Assembly (NCBI RefSeq): GCF_018967845.1
Contig: NZ_JAHLZZ010000001.1
Location: 1-64,000, forward strand
Reading direction: 5' to 3'
Length of the DNA stretch: 64,000 nt
DNA from: Hymenobacter siberiensis
GTDB taxonomy: Bacteria > Bacteroidota > Bacteroidia > Cytophagales > Hymenobacteraceae
The notes under the pieces are model-generated. The model was not told the origin of the DNA. It was given only the letters and a program-made list of their open reading frames with translations, and searched no databases. The position numbers were made by a program, and so were the translations under genes. Positions 1 to 12,224 of this stretch are shown here, in pieces. How positions within the stretch are numbered: the stretch's first letter is position 1; each line of letters opens with the position of its first letter.

Positions 1-1329
1 TTCACCGAAATGCCGCACCTGGTCGGGCCCTTTCCATTCCAGCAGCCCCCCGCCATAGGCCCCCACGTATAAGGTGCCATCGGGCGTGCGGCTCCCGCGC
101 ACGGGGCTCAGCAAATACGGGATTGAACTTGAATTACCGGGCAGTTTCGGCGGATTAAAGTTACTCCATTGCCCAGCATTGTATTCGTAGAATCCTGACT
201 GATAGTAGTTAGGAGTATAACGCTCACTGTAGCCTCCGGTGAATACGTCGACAGTATTCGCATGGGCATCGGCCAGCAAACTAAACGCCAGGCTGCTTGC
301 CGGCCCGTTGGCCACAAACGAGTCGGTAACCCTGCCGGTGCCGGCCTGCACCCTTTGCAGGCCTTTTTCGTAGTTCGCCACGTAGTAACTGCCATCGCGG
401 GCGCGCACTACATCTTGCGCATACCCCGTTATGGCGGGCACCACGGTAGTTACCGCGCCGTTGCGGTCAATGCGGCGCACTCCGGCATTGTCATCAATGG
501 CCAGCACGCCAATGCCACTGGTGCGTAAGCTGCGAAACGACCCCGCGTAGGTATTAGGAACCGATTGCCAGGAATTTGCAACGACTTTATACACGCCCGC
601 GCCGTCGATTGCCGCATACACCTGCCCATCATAAACCGCTAATAGCCGGTATATCGCCGCGCCGGGGTTCAGCGGCACGGGTAGCGAGAGGGTCCAGTTG
701 CGGTAGTCCAGCAGGTTGGTGGTTAGTGCCCCGCGTAGCAGGCCTGCCGAGGTGGCCAGGTACAGATAGGTCCCCGTCGAAGCGGCATCGTACACGCTCA
801 CAGTTGTCCCTCCGGGACCAATGCTGCTGTACGTATCCGTTATTTCAAGCTTTACTAAATCAATGACAACCACGCCGAAGGTAGCCGAAACGTATGCTTT
901 GCCATTGCTGATTGATATCCGGTTGATTGGGCTGTTGCCGGCCTGAATCCCGCCCTGCCCCAGTTTGCGCAGCACATCATTGATATTGCGCACGCTACCA
1001 TCGGGCCGCAGAACGTCAATATTGGCGTTGCGATACCCCAGCACCGTTTGCTTCGTCACCGAATCGTAAGCCAAGGCCGTCACTGCTACGTCATTCAGCC
1101 CGTCGCGGCGCGAAAGCACCTGGGTGGTATTCTGGGTCTTATCCAGAAAATAAAAGGCGTTTTCCGTGGCTACATACAGCCGGCCGCCCGCATCGGCCAG
1201 CACTAAGGGGTGGTTGGTGGGAAGGTGCAGTTGCCAGTCGCCGTAGCCAACCGGGCCCTGGGCAAAAGCTGTGCTCGCACACAGAAAAAAGCCGGTTAAC
1301 CCCAGCAAACAACGGAAAAAGTGGGACAT
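1..1329 (-). CDS. porZ: PorZ-like beta-propeller protein of the type IX secretion system (3' end outside window)
   Basis: The reading frame begins at an ATG at 1329 and stays open to the left edge (443 codons), so the C-terminus is missing. It opens with a signal peptide (MSHFFRCLLGLTGFFLCAS, then AFAQ) followed by the typical PorZ start, 'YGDWQLHLPTNH', 'LYVATENAFYFLD' and 'DGLNDVAVTALAYD'. Repeated short units of the form VYDGQVYAAIDGAGVYKV suggest propeller blades. In Porphyromonas PorZ is a cell-surface part of the type IX secretion attachment complex that handles the A-LPS anchor; a similar role is inferred here. It could also be a general two-component-regulator-type propeller, but the N-terminal wording fits PorZ best. 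It lies immediately downstream of tdk on the same strand (71 bp gap). Confidence 0.72.
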   Translation of the reverse strand, partial: MSHFFRCLLGLTGFFLCASTAFAQGPVGYGDWQLHLPTNHPLVLADAGGRLYVATENAFYFLDKTQNTTQVLSRRDGLNDVAVTALAYDSVTKQTVLGYRNANIDVLRPDGSVRNINDVLRKLGQGGIQAGNSPINRISISNGKAYVSATFGVVVIDLVKLEITDTYSSIGPGGTTVSVYDAASTGTYLYLATSAGLLRGALTTNLLDYRNWTLSLPVPLNPGAAIYRLLAVYDGQVYAAIDGAGVYKVVANSWQSVPNTYAGSFRSLRTSGIGVLAIDDNAGVRRIDRNGAVTTVVPAITGYAQDVVRARDGSYYVANYEKGLQRVQAGTGRVTDSFVANGPASSLAFSLLADAHANTVDVFTGGYSERYTPNYYQSGFYEYNAGQWSNFNPPKLPGNSSSIPYLLSPVRGSRTPDGTLYVGAYGGGLLEWKGPDQVRHFGE

Positions 1330-1400
1330 ACGCTCAGCAAAAGCTCAAAGTAAGGATAGAAAGCAGCAGGGCCGCCGTTGCCAACGCTACACCCCGAAAT

Positions 1401-2027
1401 TTAGTGCGCAGCGGCTGGGCGGGCTTCCGGTGTGGGTTCCTTGGCCTGCATACCCTCCAGAAAACACGGCCGGCAGCGGGCTTCGTACAAGTCGGTTTCG
1501 CCCAGCAGCACCTGGCTGGCACTAGCCGCGATGCGATAGGAATACGAAGCAATTTCGCCGCAGCACACGCACACGGCGTGCACCTTGGTCACGTATTCGG
1601 CCGTGGCCAGCAGGGCCGGTATGGGGCCAAAGGGCCGCCCCAGGTAGTCCATATCGAGCCCGGCTACAATAACGCGGATACCATTATTAGCCAGCTGCTC
1701 GCATACGTCTACCAGCGAGCTGTCGAAAAACTGCCCTTCGTCGATACCCACTACGTCGGACCCAGCCGCGAGCAGTAGAATTTCCGAGGCAATGGCCACG
1801 GGCGTCGAGCGAATGCGGGCGGCGTTGTGGCTCACCACATCTTCGGCGTGGTAGCGCGTATCAATCGCAGGCTTAAAAATTTCGACCCGCTGCCGGGCAA
1901 TGCGGGCACGGGTGAGGCGGCGAATCAGTTCTTCGGTCTTGCCCGAAAACATGGAGCCACACACCACTTCAATCCAGCCCCGGCGGGGGGCATTGTGGCG
2001 GTTTCCGACGCGAGGTTCAATAAACAA
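1401..2027 (-). CDS. tdk: Thymidine kinase, type II
   Basis: Phosphorylates thymidine to dTMP with ATP in the pyrimidine salvage pathway in the cytoplasm. The 208-residue protein has the P-loop GSMFSGKT at residues 24-31, the Walker B-like '[11 protein letters not shown]', the flexible lasso region, and two zinc-binding Cys pairs ('CVCC' and 'CRPC'), which is the normal type II layout and length. The start is a TTG codon: the conserved N-terminus MFIEPR of Bacteroidota Tdk begins exactly there, and no ATG lies between it and the P-loop. The next gene downstream on this strand is the porZ-like gene, with a 71 bp gap. Confidence 0.93.
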   Translation of the reverse strand: MFIEPRVGNRHNAPRRGWIEVVCGSMFSGKTEELIRRLTRARIARQRVEIFKPAIDTRYHAEDVVSHNAARIRSTPVAIASEILLLAAGSDVVGIDEGQFFDSSLVDVCEQLANNGIRVIVAGLDMDYLGRPFGPIPALLATAEYVTKVHAVCVCCGEIASYSYRIAASASQVLLGETDLYEARCRPCFLEGMQAKEPTPEARPAAAH

Positions 2028-2178
2028 AATACGGACGGGCTTGGGTGGTTTTGAATCCTAAAGTTAGGGACGAACCACCAAGGGCGACGCCCGCCACATT
2101 CACCGCCCCTGCCCCCAAATCAGCAAACGCCCTGACCACCTGCCTTTCCCTGCCGGCGCGGGCCAGCCAATATTTCAG

Positions 2179-2517
2179 TCAATCGGCCGCCAGGCCTTCG
2201 CCGTACCGCACGTGGGGCAATTGCGTTGCCTCGGGCACACAGCCGGTGGCATCGCCCATGGGCAGTTGGGCCTGGCAGGTCAGGCGCTCATTGGGCAGGA
2301 GGCGGCCGGCCGCCTGGTAGCGCAGCTCGGCCACCGTGAGCGGGCTCAGGTTTTCCTGGCCCGCCCGCAGCTGGACGCGGCAGGTAGTGCAGCGCCCTTT
2401 GGCCCCACAGGCGTGCATCCAGTCGTGGCCCGCAGCCTGCAAAGCCGCCAGCAATGTGGCCCCGGCGGGTACGTTCACGGCCGCGCCGGGCAAGTTTTCA
2501 ATCGTCAACAGGGCCAT
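2179..2517 (-). CDS. 2Fe-2S ferredoxin
   Basis: A 112-residue plant/adrenodoxin-type ferredoxin that carries one electron on a 2Fe-2S cluster. Ligands are visible as C-x5-C-x2-C in 'HACGAKGRCTTCRV' followed by a fourth Cys in 'NERLTCQAQL'. The C-terminal 25 residues ('GCVPEATQLPHVRYGEGLAAD') extend beyond the core fold. Its redox partner is not evident nearby. It is divergent from the unrecognised gene at 2555, with only 37 bp between the two starts, so they probably share a promoter region. Confidence 0.85.
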   Translation of the reverse strand: MALLTIENLPGAAVNVPAGATLLAALQAAGHDWMHACGAKGRCTTCRVQLRAGQENLSPLTVAELRYQAAGRLLPNERLTCQAQLPMGDATGCVPEATQLPHVRYGEGLAAD

Positions 2518-2554
2518 TTGTGCCTAACTTGGGCCACCGAAACCCGGCCTTTTT

Positions 2555-3721
2555 ATGAACGACAAATATAGCCTCGCCAAGTGTGCACAGTATGGCCGCC
2601 GCCTGGCCGCCCGGCTCTGCGACCAGCATTTTGGTACCCAGCCCACTGCCACCATCGACGGCCCGGCCGTGCTCAAGTTCACGCCCATTCGCCAGCTCAA
2701 CTTATTGGTTATCCGCCAGCTATTGGGCCAATGGCAGGCCGAAACCGCCCGCCTGCGCAGTACCTATTTTGACTTTGAGGCTGCCCCGGTGCAGGCCGCT
2801 CTGGCCCAGTTCATGAATGTGCTTTCGCGGCACATCAGCCTGAACCGCGCCACTTTTGAGCCCCTGTTGGCCCAGGCCGCCGCCGATACCCTTGGCATGG
2901 TAGCCGACCCTACGGGCGGCTTCCAGCGGCTGCTTCTCGGCAATACCGAAAAGCCTACCCTGGCTTTGCTGCGCGATAACCTGCGCTACATCGACATCGA
3001 CAAAGCTTTTTACCAGGGTTTTATCGATAGCCTACCGGTTAGCGACGACCTCAGCCGCGATTTCCTCGCGCATCGGTTCGAGCTTTACCGCACCGCTAAC
3101 TACAAGGCCCATCAGCCCATCCAGCGGCTCGTCACCGAGCTCAGCACGCTTTTGCCCCTCACCACTGCCGACCTGCTTGAGGATGGCCCGGTATCCGTTG
3201 CCGCCACGCCCCCACGGGTCAAGGAGCCGGCCCCGGTTTCGGCTCCTGTAGCTCCCCCCACGTTCGTTGCGGCCCCCAAGGAAGAGCTGCCGGAACCACC
3301 CGCGCCAATTGTGCCCAAGCCTGCGCCAATCGCCGGACCGCCAACGCGGCCGCTTCCAACGGTTGATTCCGCCATCGTTCCCCTGCACGAAAAGCTGAAA
3401 GCCGGCCAGCAAGCTGCCTCTCCTTTAGCCGAAACGCTCCGCGCCACGTCGGCTCCCGCTACGCTGGCCGAGCGCTCAGGCCCCAAAGTTGATACCCTGC
3501 GCGAAGCCATTTCCATTAACCAGCGCTTTAGCTTCATCAACGAGCTGTTCAATGGTGAAAACATGGATTACCACGCCGCTATTCAGCACCTCGATTCCCT
3601 GCCCGCCATCGACCAGGCCCGTGCCTACGTCAATACCGACCTTTCGCAGCGCTACGATTGGAGCCGCAAGGAAGAGCATGTCAACAAGCTCCTGAAGCTC
3701 ATTGAGCGCAAATTCGCCTAG
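2555..3721 (+). CDS. Conserved protein of unknown function
   Basis: A 388-residue soluble protein I do not recognise. Residues 1-210 look globular and mainly helical, with no signal peptide or membrane span. Residues 215-310 form a Pro/Ala-rich low-complexity linker ('PPRVKEPAPVSAPVAPP' and similar). The last 80 residues form a second, charged helical domain ending in 'EEHVNKLLKLIERKFA'. The two-domain plus linker plan resembles adaptor-type proteins but nothing fixes a function. It is followed by a strong bidirectional hairpin and converges on the glycosyltransferase gene. Confidence 0.6.
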   Translation: MNDKYSLAKCAQYGRRLAARLCDQHFGTQPTATIDGPAVLKFTPIRQLNLLVIRQLLGQWQAETARLRSTYFDFEAAPVQAALAQFMNVLSRHISLNRATFEPLLAQAAADTLGMVADPTGGFQRLLLGNTEKPTLALLRDNLRYIDIDKAFYQGFIDSLPVSDDLSRDFLAHRFELYRTANYKAHQPIQRLVTELSTLLPLTTADLLEDGPVSVAATPPRVKEPAPVSAPVAPPTFVAAPKEELPEPPAPIVPKPAPIAGPPTRPLPTVDSAIVPLHEKLKAGQQAASPLAETLRATSAPATLAERSGPKVDTLREAISINQRFSFINELFNGENMDYHAAIQHLDSLPAIDQARAYVNTDLSQRYDWSRKEEHVNKLLKLIERKFA

Positions 3722-3763
3722 CAACACGCAAGTATTTTTCTACATTGAGTCGTTTTCTTCTGC

Positions 3764-3801
3764 AAGAAGGCTAACCGTACCCCGGTTAGCCTTCTTTCTT
3801 T
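3764..3801. terminator. Bidirectional hairpin terminator
   Basis: A 13-bp perfect stem (AAGAAGGCTAACC / GGTTAGCCTTCTT) with a short loop, followed by a T-rich run on the plus strand. It sits between convergent genes. The TAA stop of the minus-strand glycosyltransferase (3786-3788) lies inside the right arm, so the hairpin overlaps the end of that gene. Confidence 0.75.
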
Positions 3802-5123
3802 TGCATTAACGGCTGTGGCCCTCGGAGCCCCACCAATGCCAACGCCAGCAGCAGTGGCCACACCGGCACCAAAAACCGAGCTGCCCCCAAGGGGCCAGTC
3901 AGGGCCGCCACGTACAGCAACAGCCCCACTGCCACCCAGCGTCCGTAGCGCATCGCATCACTACCGTGTTGCAGCCGATGAAAACCGCGCACGGCAAACC
4001 CCAATCGGGCTACGTTCGCCAGCAATATTATCCCCAATAGTGCCAGTTGCCCCCAAGGCAGGCTTGTAGCAGCCTGCCACAGCCGGCCCTGCCGCGCCTG
4101 ATTCAGCAAGCCGCCTCCGGCAGGCGGTGGCCAGCCCAGCAGCTGACTCAAATCGAAACGGCCAGGGTCCAGGAATAACGCAACCATCCCTTGCACATGT
4201 TGCCGCGCATATAAGTCGAGATGCGCCGTCAGCATTGCCCCCGCCTGGGCCTGAATAAAATGCTGCCGCGTCGCAAAATCCGGTGCCGCATTAGCCTGCT
4301 CTATTACCTGCGTCACCCATTTTTCTTCTACTTCCGGTCCGGCAATCTGCCGCACCACCCCCGCTGCATTGTACTGCAGCAAATTAATTTCCGCAATACT
4401 CGAAAAATGAAAATAACCTGTCCGCTGCTGGTTCCACTGCATGTACAGCCCCACCACCAACACAGGGACCAGGCCAATGACCACCACTACCAAACGGCGG
4501 TAGCGCCAGCCCACCCCTACCGCCAGCACCGTAACCACAAATGCCAACGGATAAAAAACTGGTTTTAGCAGCAAAGCCGCCACCGCCGCCACCACCCCAG
4601 CCGCAAAATACCGCAGTCGGCAAGAACGAGTAAACGCAAAAGCTGAAATAGCGATACCGAGCACTGCCGTTTGCAGCAGCATTTCACTCATCACAGAACT
4701 CGCATAGATAAGCTGAGCCGGAAAAGTTAACACCGCCCCTACTGCCAGCGCCCAATCCAAAGAGCCAGGGTTTGCCCATCGCCCCCACCACCTCAATACC
4801 ACCCCCAAGCTCAGCAGACTAAGCATATTCTGAAGCACCAGCAGCATTGCCGGGTGCCCGGTAGCGCTTCCCAAGCCTAGTATAACCAGCGGATAACCAA
4901 CTGGCCGAATCGTGAACTCCTGCACCGCCTGCCCACTGGGTACTATCGCAGGCCAGGGCCGAGCATAAAGCTCCCCATACCGCCACAGGTTCTCAGCCGC
5001 CTGAATGTAGCGCCCCGTATCCGCAAAAGACCAATTCCCTTGGCGAAGCACCCAGCCCAACGTCAATACGTGTGCGCCCACCAGCACCGCCCACACCCAA
5101 CCCGGCACCTGTGCTTTCCCCAT
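3786..5123 (-). CDS. Membrane glycosyltransferase-like protein (GT39/ArnT-like fold)
   Basis: A 445-residue polytopic inner-membrane protein with about ten hydrophobic spans. The first extracytoplasmic loop contains 'WSFADTGRYIQAAENL', the place where GT-C transferases (GT39/GT83 type) carry catalytic acidic residues, so transfer of a sugar from a polyprenyl phosphate donor is likely. Donor and acceptor are unknown. The start codon overlaps the stop of rodA by one base (TGATG), which indicates translational coupling and a shared transcript. Assignment to a specific family is moderate. Confidence 0.6.
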   Translation of the reverse strand: MGKAQVPGWVWAVLVGAHVLTLGWVLRQGNWSFADTGRYIQAAENLWRYGELYARPWPAIVPSGQAVQEFTIRPVGYPLVILGLGSATGHPAMLLVLQNMLSLLSLGVVLRWWGRWANPGSLDWALAVGAVLTFPAQLIYASSVMSEMLLQTAVLGIAISAFAFTRSCRLRYFAAGVVAAVAALLLKPVFYPLAFVVTVLAVGVGWRYRRLVVVVIGLVPVLVVGLYMQWNQQRTGYFHFSSIAEINLLQYNAAGVVRQIAGPEVEEKWVTQVIEQANAAPDFATRQHFIQAQAGAMLTAHLDLYARQHVQGMVALFLDPGRFDLSQLLGWPPPAGGGLLNQARQGRLWQAATSLPWGQLALLGIILLANVARLGFAVRGFHRLQHGSDAMRYGRWVAVGLLLYVAALTGPLGAARFLVPVWPLLLALALVGLRGPQPLMQKKEG

Positions 5124-6418
5124 CAGCGTACCAAATCCTGCTTTCGGTAAGCATCAAGCGCCAGTAGGCTAAACAGTAAAATGGTAAACGACCATAATGA
5201 AGACCCGCCGTAGCTGAAGAAAGGCAGTGGAATACCTACCACCGGAGCCAAGCCTATTGTCATGCCCATATTCACAGTGATGTGGAAAAACAAAATACTC
5301 GCCACACAATAGCCATACGTTCGTCCAAAAACAGACTTTTGCCGCTCCGCCACATAAATAATGCGCCACAGCAGCGTTAGGTAAAGCCCAATCACCACTA
5401 AGCTGCCCATCCAGCCAAATTCCTCCCCTACCGTACAAAAAATAAAATCAGTACTCTGCTCAGGTACGAAATCGAATTTAGTCTGCGTCCCTTGCAGAAA
5501 ACCCTTCCCCAACAATCCCCCCGACCCAATGGCAATTTTACTTTGAGTTACATTCCATCCCTTACCCAACGGGTCCGAAGAAGGATTTATTAATATCTCA
5601 ATCCGCTGCCGCTGGTGGGGCTGTAATACGTGGTTATAGAAGAAATCTACACCCACAACCATTCCAATCACCGCCACCCATACCCCAATTGCCAACGGCA
5701 TATGGTGCCGCAACACTCGCCGGTTAATCCCCAGCACAGCCAGCAAAATCACCGTAAAAGCAGCCACAAGCCACATCTTCGGCACTATTAAAGCCAATAT
5801 CAACACAACGCCGGCCACTACCAACAACAGCAATATCAGCGGAGACATCCCCTCCCGGAAGTAAGCCAGCAGCAACGCCCCAAAAACCAGCGCCTGCCCC
5901 GATTCATTCGACGCTACAATCAGCAACGGCGGCAACAGCGTAATCCCAGCCAGTATCAACTGGTCACGCCAATCCTGATATCTCAGGTTAATACTCGCCA
6001 TAAAGCGTGAAGCAGCCAACGCAGTCGTAAACTTTGCAAACTCAGCTGGTTGCAATCTTACCGGTCCCAATTCCAACCAGGAACGGGACCCAGCAATCGG
6101 CCGAGCCACCACCATTGTTATCAGCAGCAGCACAATCATGCCCGCATACAACGCATACGCCAGAGTATCATATGCCTTGTAGTCAACTACCAGCAGTACA
6201 ACAATCAATACAACCCCAGTCGCAATCCATAATAGTTGTTTGAACCAGTTAAACGCCATCAGCTTATCAAAGCTCATATTGCTTAAAGGATTTGCTGGCG
6301 CGTCCGGCGAGTAGCTCGATGCATAAATACAAACCCAACCGATTCCAACCAGTATCACATAAAGCAATACCGTTACCCAATCAATACTTCTGCTATAGCG
6401 TGCGGGAGAGACTTGCAA
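5123..6418 (-). CDS. rodA: Rod shape-determining protein RodA (SEDS peptidoglycan glycosyltransferase)
   Basis: A 431-residue SEDS-family membrane protein that polymerises lipid II glycan strands in the elongasome with a class B PBP. About ten spans are visible. The conserved SEDS signatures are present: 'RPIAGSRSWLELGPVRLQPAEFAKF' in parts, 'NPSSDPLGKGWNVTQSKIAIGSGGLLGKG' in parts, 'EQSTDFIFCTVGEEFGW' and 'GIPLPFFSYGGSS'. Length is normal. It overlaps the next gene by one base. No mreB, mreC or pbp2 gene lies within the window because the rRNA operon is directly upstream. Confidence 0.93.
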   Translation of the reverse strand: MQVSPARYSRSIDWVTVLLYVILVGIGWVCIYASSYSPDAPANPLSNMSFDKLMAFNWFKQLLWIATGVVLIVVLLVVDYKAYDTLAYALYAGMIVLLLITMVVARPIAGSRSWLELGPVRLQPAEFAKFTTALAASRFMASINLRYQDWRDQLILAGITLLPPLLIVASNESGQALVFGALLLAYFREGMSPLILLLLVVAGVVLILALIVPKMWLVAAFTVILLAVLGINRRVLRHHMPLAIGVWVAVIGMVVGVDFFYNHVLQPHQRQRIEILINPSSDPLGKGWNVTQSKIAIGSGGLLGKGFLQGTQTKFDFVPEQSTDFIFCTVGEEFGWMGSLVVIGLYLTLLWRIIYVAERQKSVFGRTYGYCVASILFFHITVNMGMTIGLAPVVGIPLPFFSYGGSSLWSFTILLFSLLALDAYRKQDLVR

Positions 6419-6444
6419 AAATAATATAAATAAAGATAAGTTGA

Positions 6445-6452
6445 CAAAAATA
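6445..6452 (-). promoter_or_regulatory. Candidate -7 element upstream of rodA
   Basis: On the minus strand this reads TATTTTTG, an exact TAnnTTTG match, 27 bp upstream of the rodA start. No clear TTG -33 box is seen at the usual spacing, so the call rests on the -7 element alone. It lies between the rRNA operon terminator and rodA. Confidence 0.4.
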
Positions 6453-6490
6453 CGCCAGTATAAACTCTTTCTGCATCATCGCAGACAGCA

Positions 6491-6531
6491 AAAATCCTCT
6501 TGGTTGCTGGTGAAAGCATCCAAGAGGATTT
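6491..6531 (-). terminator. rRNA operon terminator
   Basis: A 12-bp perfect stem (AAATCCTCTTGG / CCAAGAGGATTT) with a 16-nt loop lies just downstream of the 5S gene in the direction of transcription and continues into an A/T-rich run. Confidence 0.7.
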
Positions 6532-6543
6532 CCTGTTGTAAGG

Positions 6544-6654
6544 TTGGCGGCGACCGACTCTCCCACCGGTGAAGGCAGTACCATAGGCGCACCGGGGCTT
6601 AACGACTCTGTTCGGAATGGGAAGAGGTGAACACCCGGGCTAAAGCCACCATTG
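6544..6654 (-). rRNA. rrf: 5S ribosomal RNA
   Basis: The reverse strand contains the conserved 5S core 'CACCTCTTCCCATTCCGAA' followed by 'CAGAGTCGTTAAGCCC' and a closing 'GGGAGAGTCGG', with complementary ends. Ends are estimated. It is the last gene of the rRNA operon, separated from 23S by about 125 bp. Confidence 0.9.
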
Positions 6655-6781
6655 CTGGCGGGGAGTGTGCGTGTTCTATTGCCCTGCTTGCGCAGGAACA
6701 CACTCCTCAATAACTCGACATAAGGGGACAAAAACGAAACGTATTGTGCGCGCTCGACGCCATCCTCGCGGATGAAAAGAA

Positions 6782-9688
<2,907 letters not shown>

Positions 9689-9873
9689 TTTCGTAAACGC
9701 TGCTTCTATTACTAGAAGATGCTTTCTCTATTGCTAGAGCAAGCGCGCTACGCTTCGTTTTTGTTACCCCTTACGTCAAAGAACGTGTACTACTCTAGTA
9801 TTTAGTAGTGTCGAAGTTGCTTTCCTATTGAAAACAACCAGTATTGCTAATAACTTGGTTAAGCCGTTAGAGT

Positions 9874-9946
9874 GGGCCTGCCTGGACTCGAACCAGGGAC
9901 CTCTACATTATCAGTGTAGCGCTCTAACCACCTGAGCTACAAGCCC
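9874..9946 (-). tRNA. tRNA-Ile (GAT)
   Basis: A complete cloverleaf reads on the minus strand: acceptor GGGCTTG/CAGGCCC, D-arm GCTC..GAGC, anticodon loop CTGATAA (anticodon GAT), and T-arm with GGTTCGAGTCC. CCA is not encoded. It is the only tRNA in the 16S-23S spacer; the tRNA-Ala often found next to it in other bacteria is absent here. Confidence 0.95.
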
Positions 9947-10043
9947 AAAACCAGTATTAATATTATTTGAATGAAGGAAAAGACAATCAGTAAGTTGTAA
10001 TTACTGTAACACACTTTATTGAACTCACGAGTCGAACTGCTCC

Positions 10044-11560
<1,517 letters not shown>

Positions 11561-11803
11561 TAAAATGTTCTACACCAGTTCGAAAACTGGCTGATGTCGA
11601 GTGCTAATCCGACTCGTATTAACGAGTTCATGTATTCGTGTTACGCTTGTAATTGCTGCTCCCTGCATCGCTGCAAAAAGCCCTTACTATTTGTCTTTTC
11701 CAAACATTCAAAGAACGTGTATCAGCCCAGTTGGCGTGATAGTGTGGCGGTGTGAACTGCCTGTTTTTCTCTCTCTCAATTCCCTTTCCTGCGATTGGGA
11801 GTG

Positions 11804-11833
11804 CAAAGGTAAGAAGAAGTTTTTAACTGACAA
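11804..11833 (-). promoter_or_regulatory. rRNA promoter P1
   Basis: Reverse strand TTG (11833-11831), 19-nt spacer, then TACCTTTG (11811-11804): an exact match to the Bacteroidota sigma-A consensus TTG-N19-TAnnTTTG. It lies about 240 bp upstream of the 16S 5' end and is the closest of three tandem promoters. Confidence 0.85.
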
Positions 11834-11908
11834 GCAAAAGATGAAAAGTTTTTATTTTTCGTTCGTTTCGCTTTTCAAGTCTTTCCGGCCTCCTGTCGAA
11901 GCGGGGTG

Positions 11909-11940
11909 CAAAGGTAAGGGGCTTTTTTCGACTTTCACAA
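11909..11940 (-). promoter_or_regulatory. rRNA promoter P2
   Basis: Reverse strand TTG (11940-11938), 21-nt spacer, then TACCTTTG (11916-11909). The -7 box and the bases around it are identical to P1 (TACCTTTGCAC), about 105 bp upstream of P1. Confidence 0.8.
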
Positions 11941-12089
11941 GGGCTTTCGAAATTAATTTTTCTAGGCTTTGCTGGGCTGACATGGATGAGCAATACAGGT
12001 ATTGCGGCCATGAAGCTCCTCACTGGTCAAATTTCTGTTGGAGCAGTTGCTTTGGCAGAACCCGTAGTCCGTTAGACGATTTGGGACTG

Positions 12090-12119
12090 CAAAAGTAGGG
12101 TGATTTTCTGAGTATCCAA
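12090..12119 (-). promoter_or_regulatory. rRNA promoter P3
   Basis: Reverse strand TTG (12119-12117), 19-nt spacer, then TACTTTTG (12097-12090). It is the most upstream of the three tandem promoters of the rRNA operon. The whole stretch 11561-12224 holds no gene; it is an AT-richer leader and promoter region. Confidence 0.75.
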
Positions 12120-12224
12120 GGCGTAGAGGAAAGATTTAGGCTTACTGGGGTACTGATGGAGCAACTGGGAACAATGGACTTTTAGGAATCAGTGACTTAG
12201 CGAACGGGGAATTTTTGATAAAAT

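Noticed and set aside
9690..9873. A possible tRNA-Ala in the 16S-23S spacer
   Set aside because: No cloverleaf or TGC anticodon loop is present; only tRNA-Ile is encoded.
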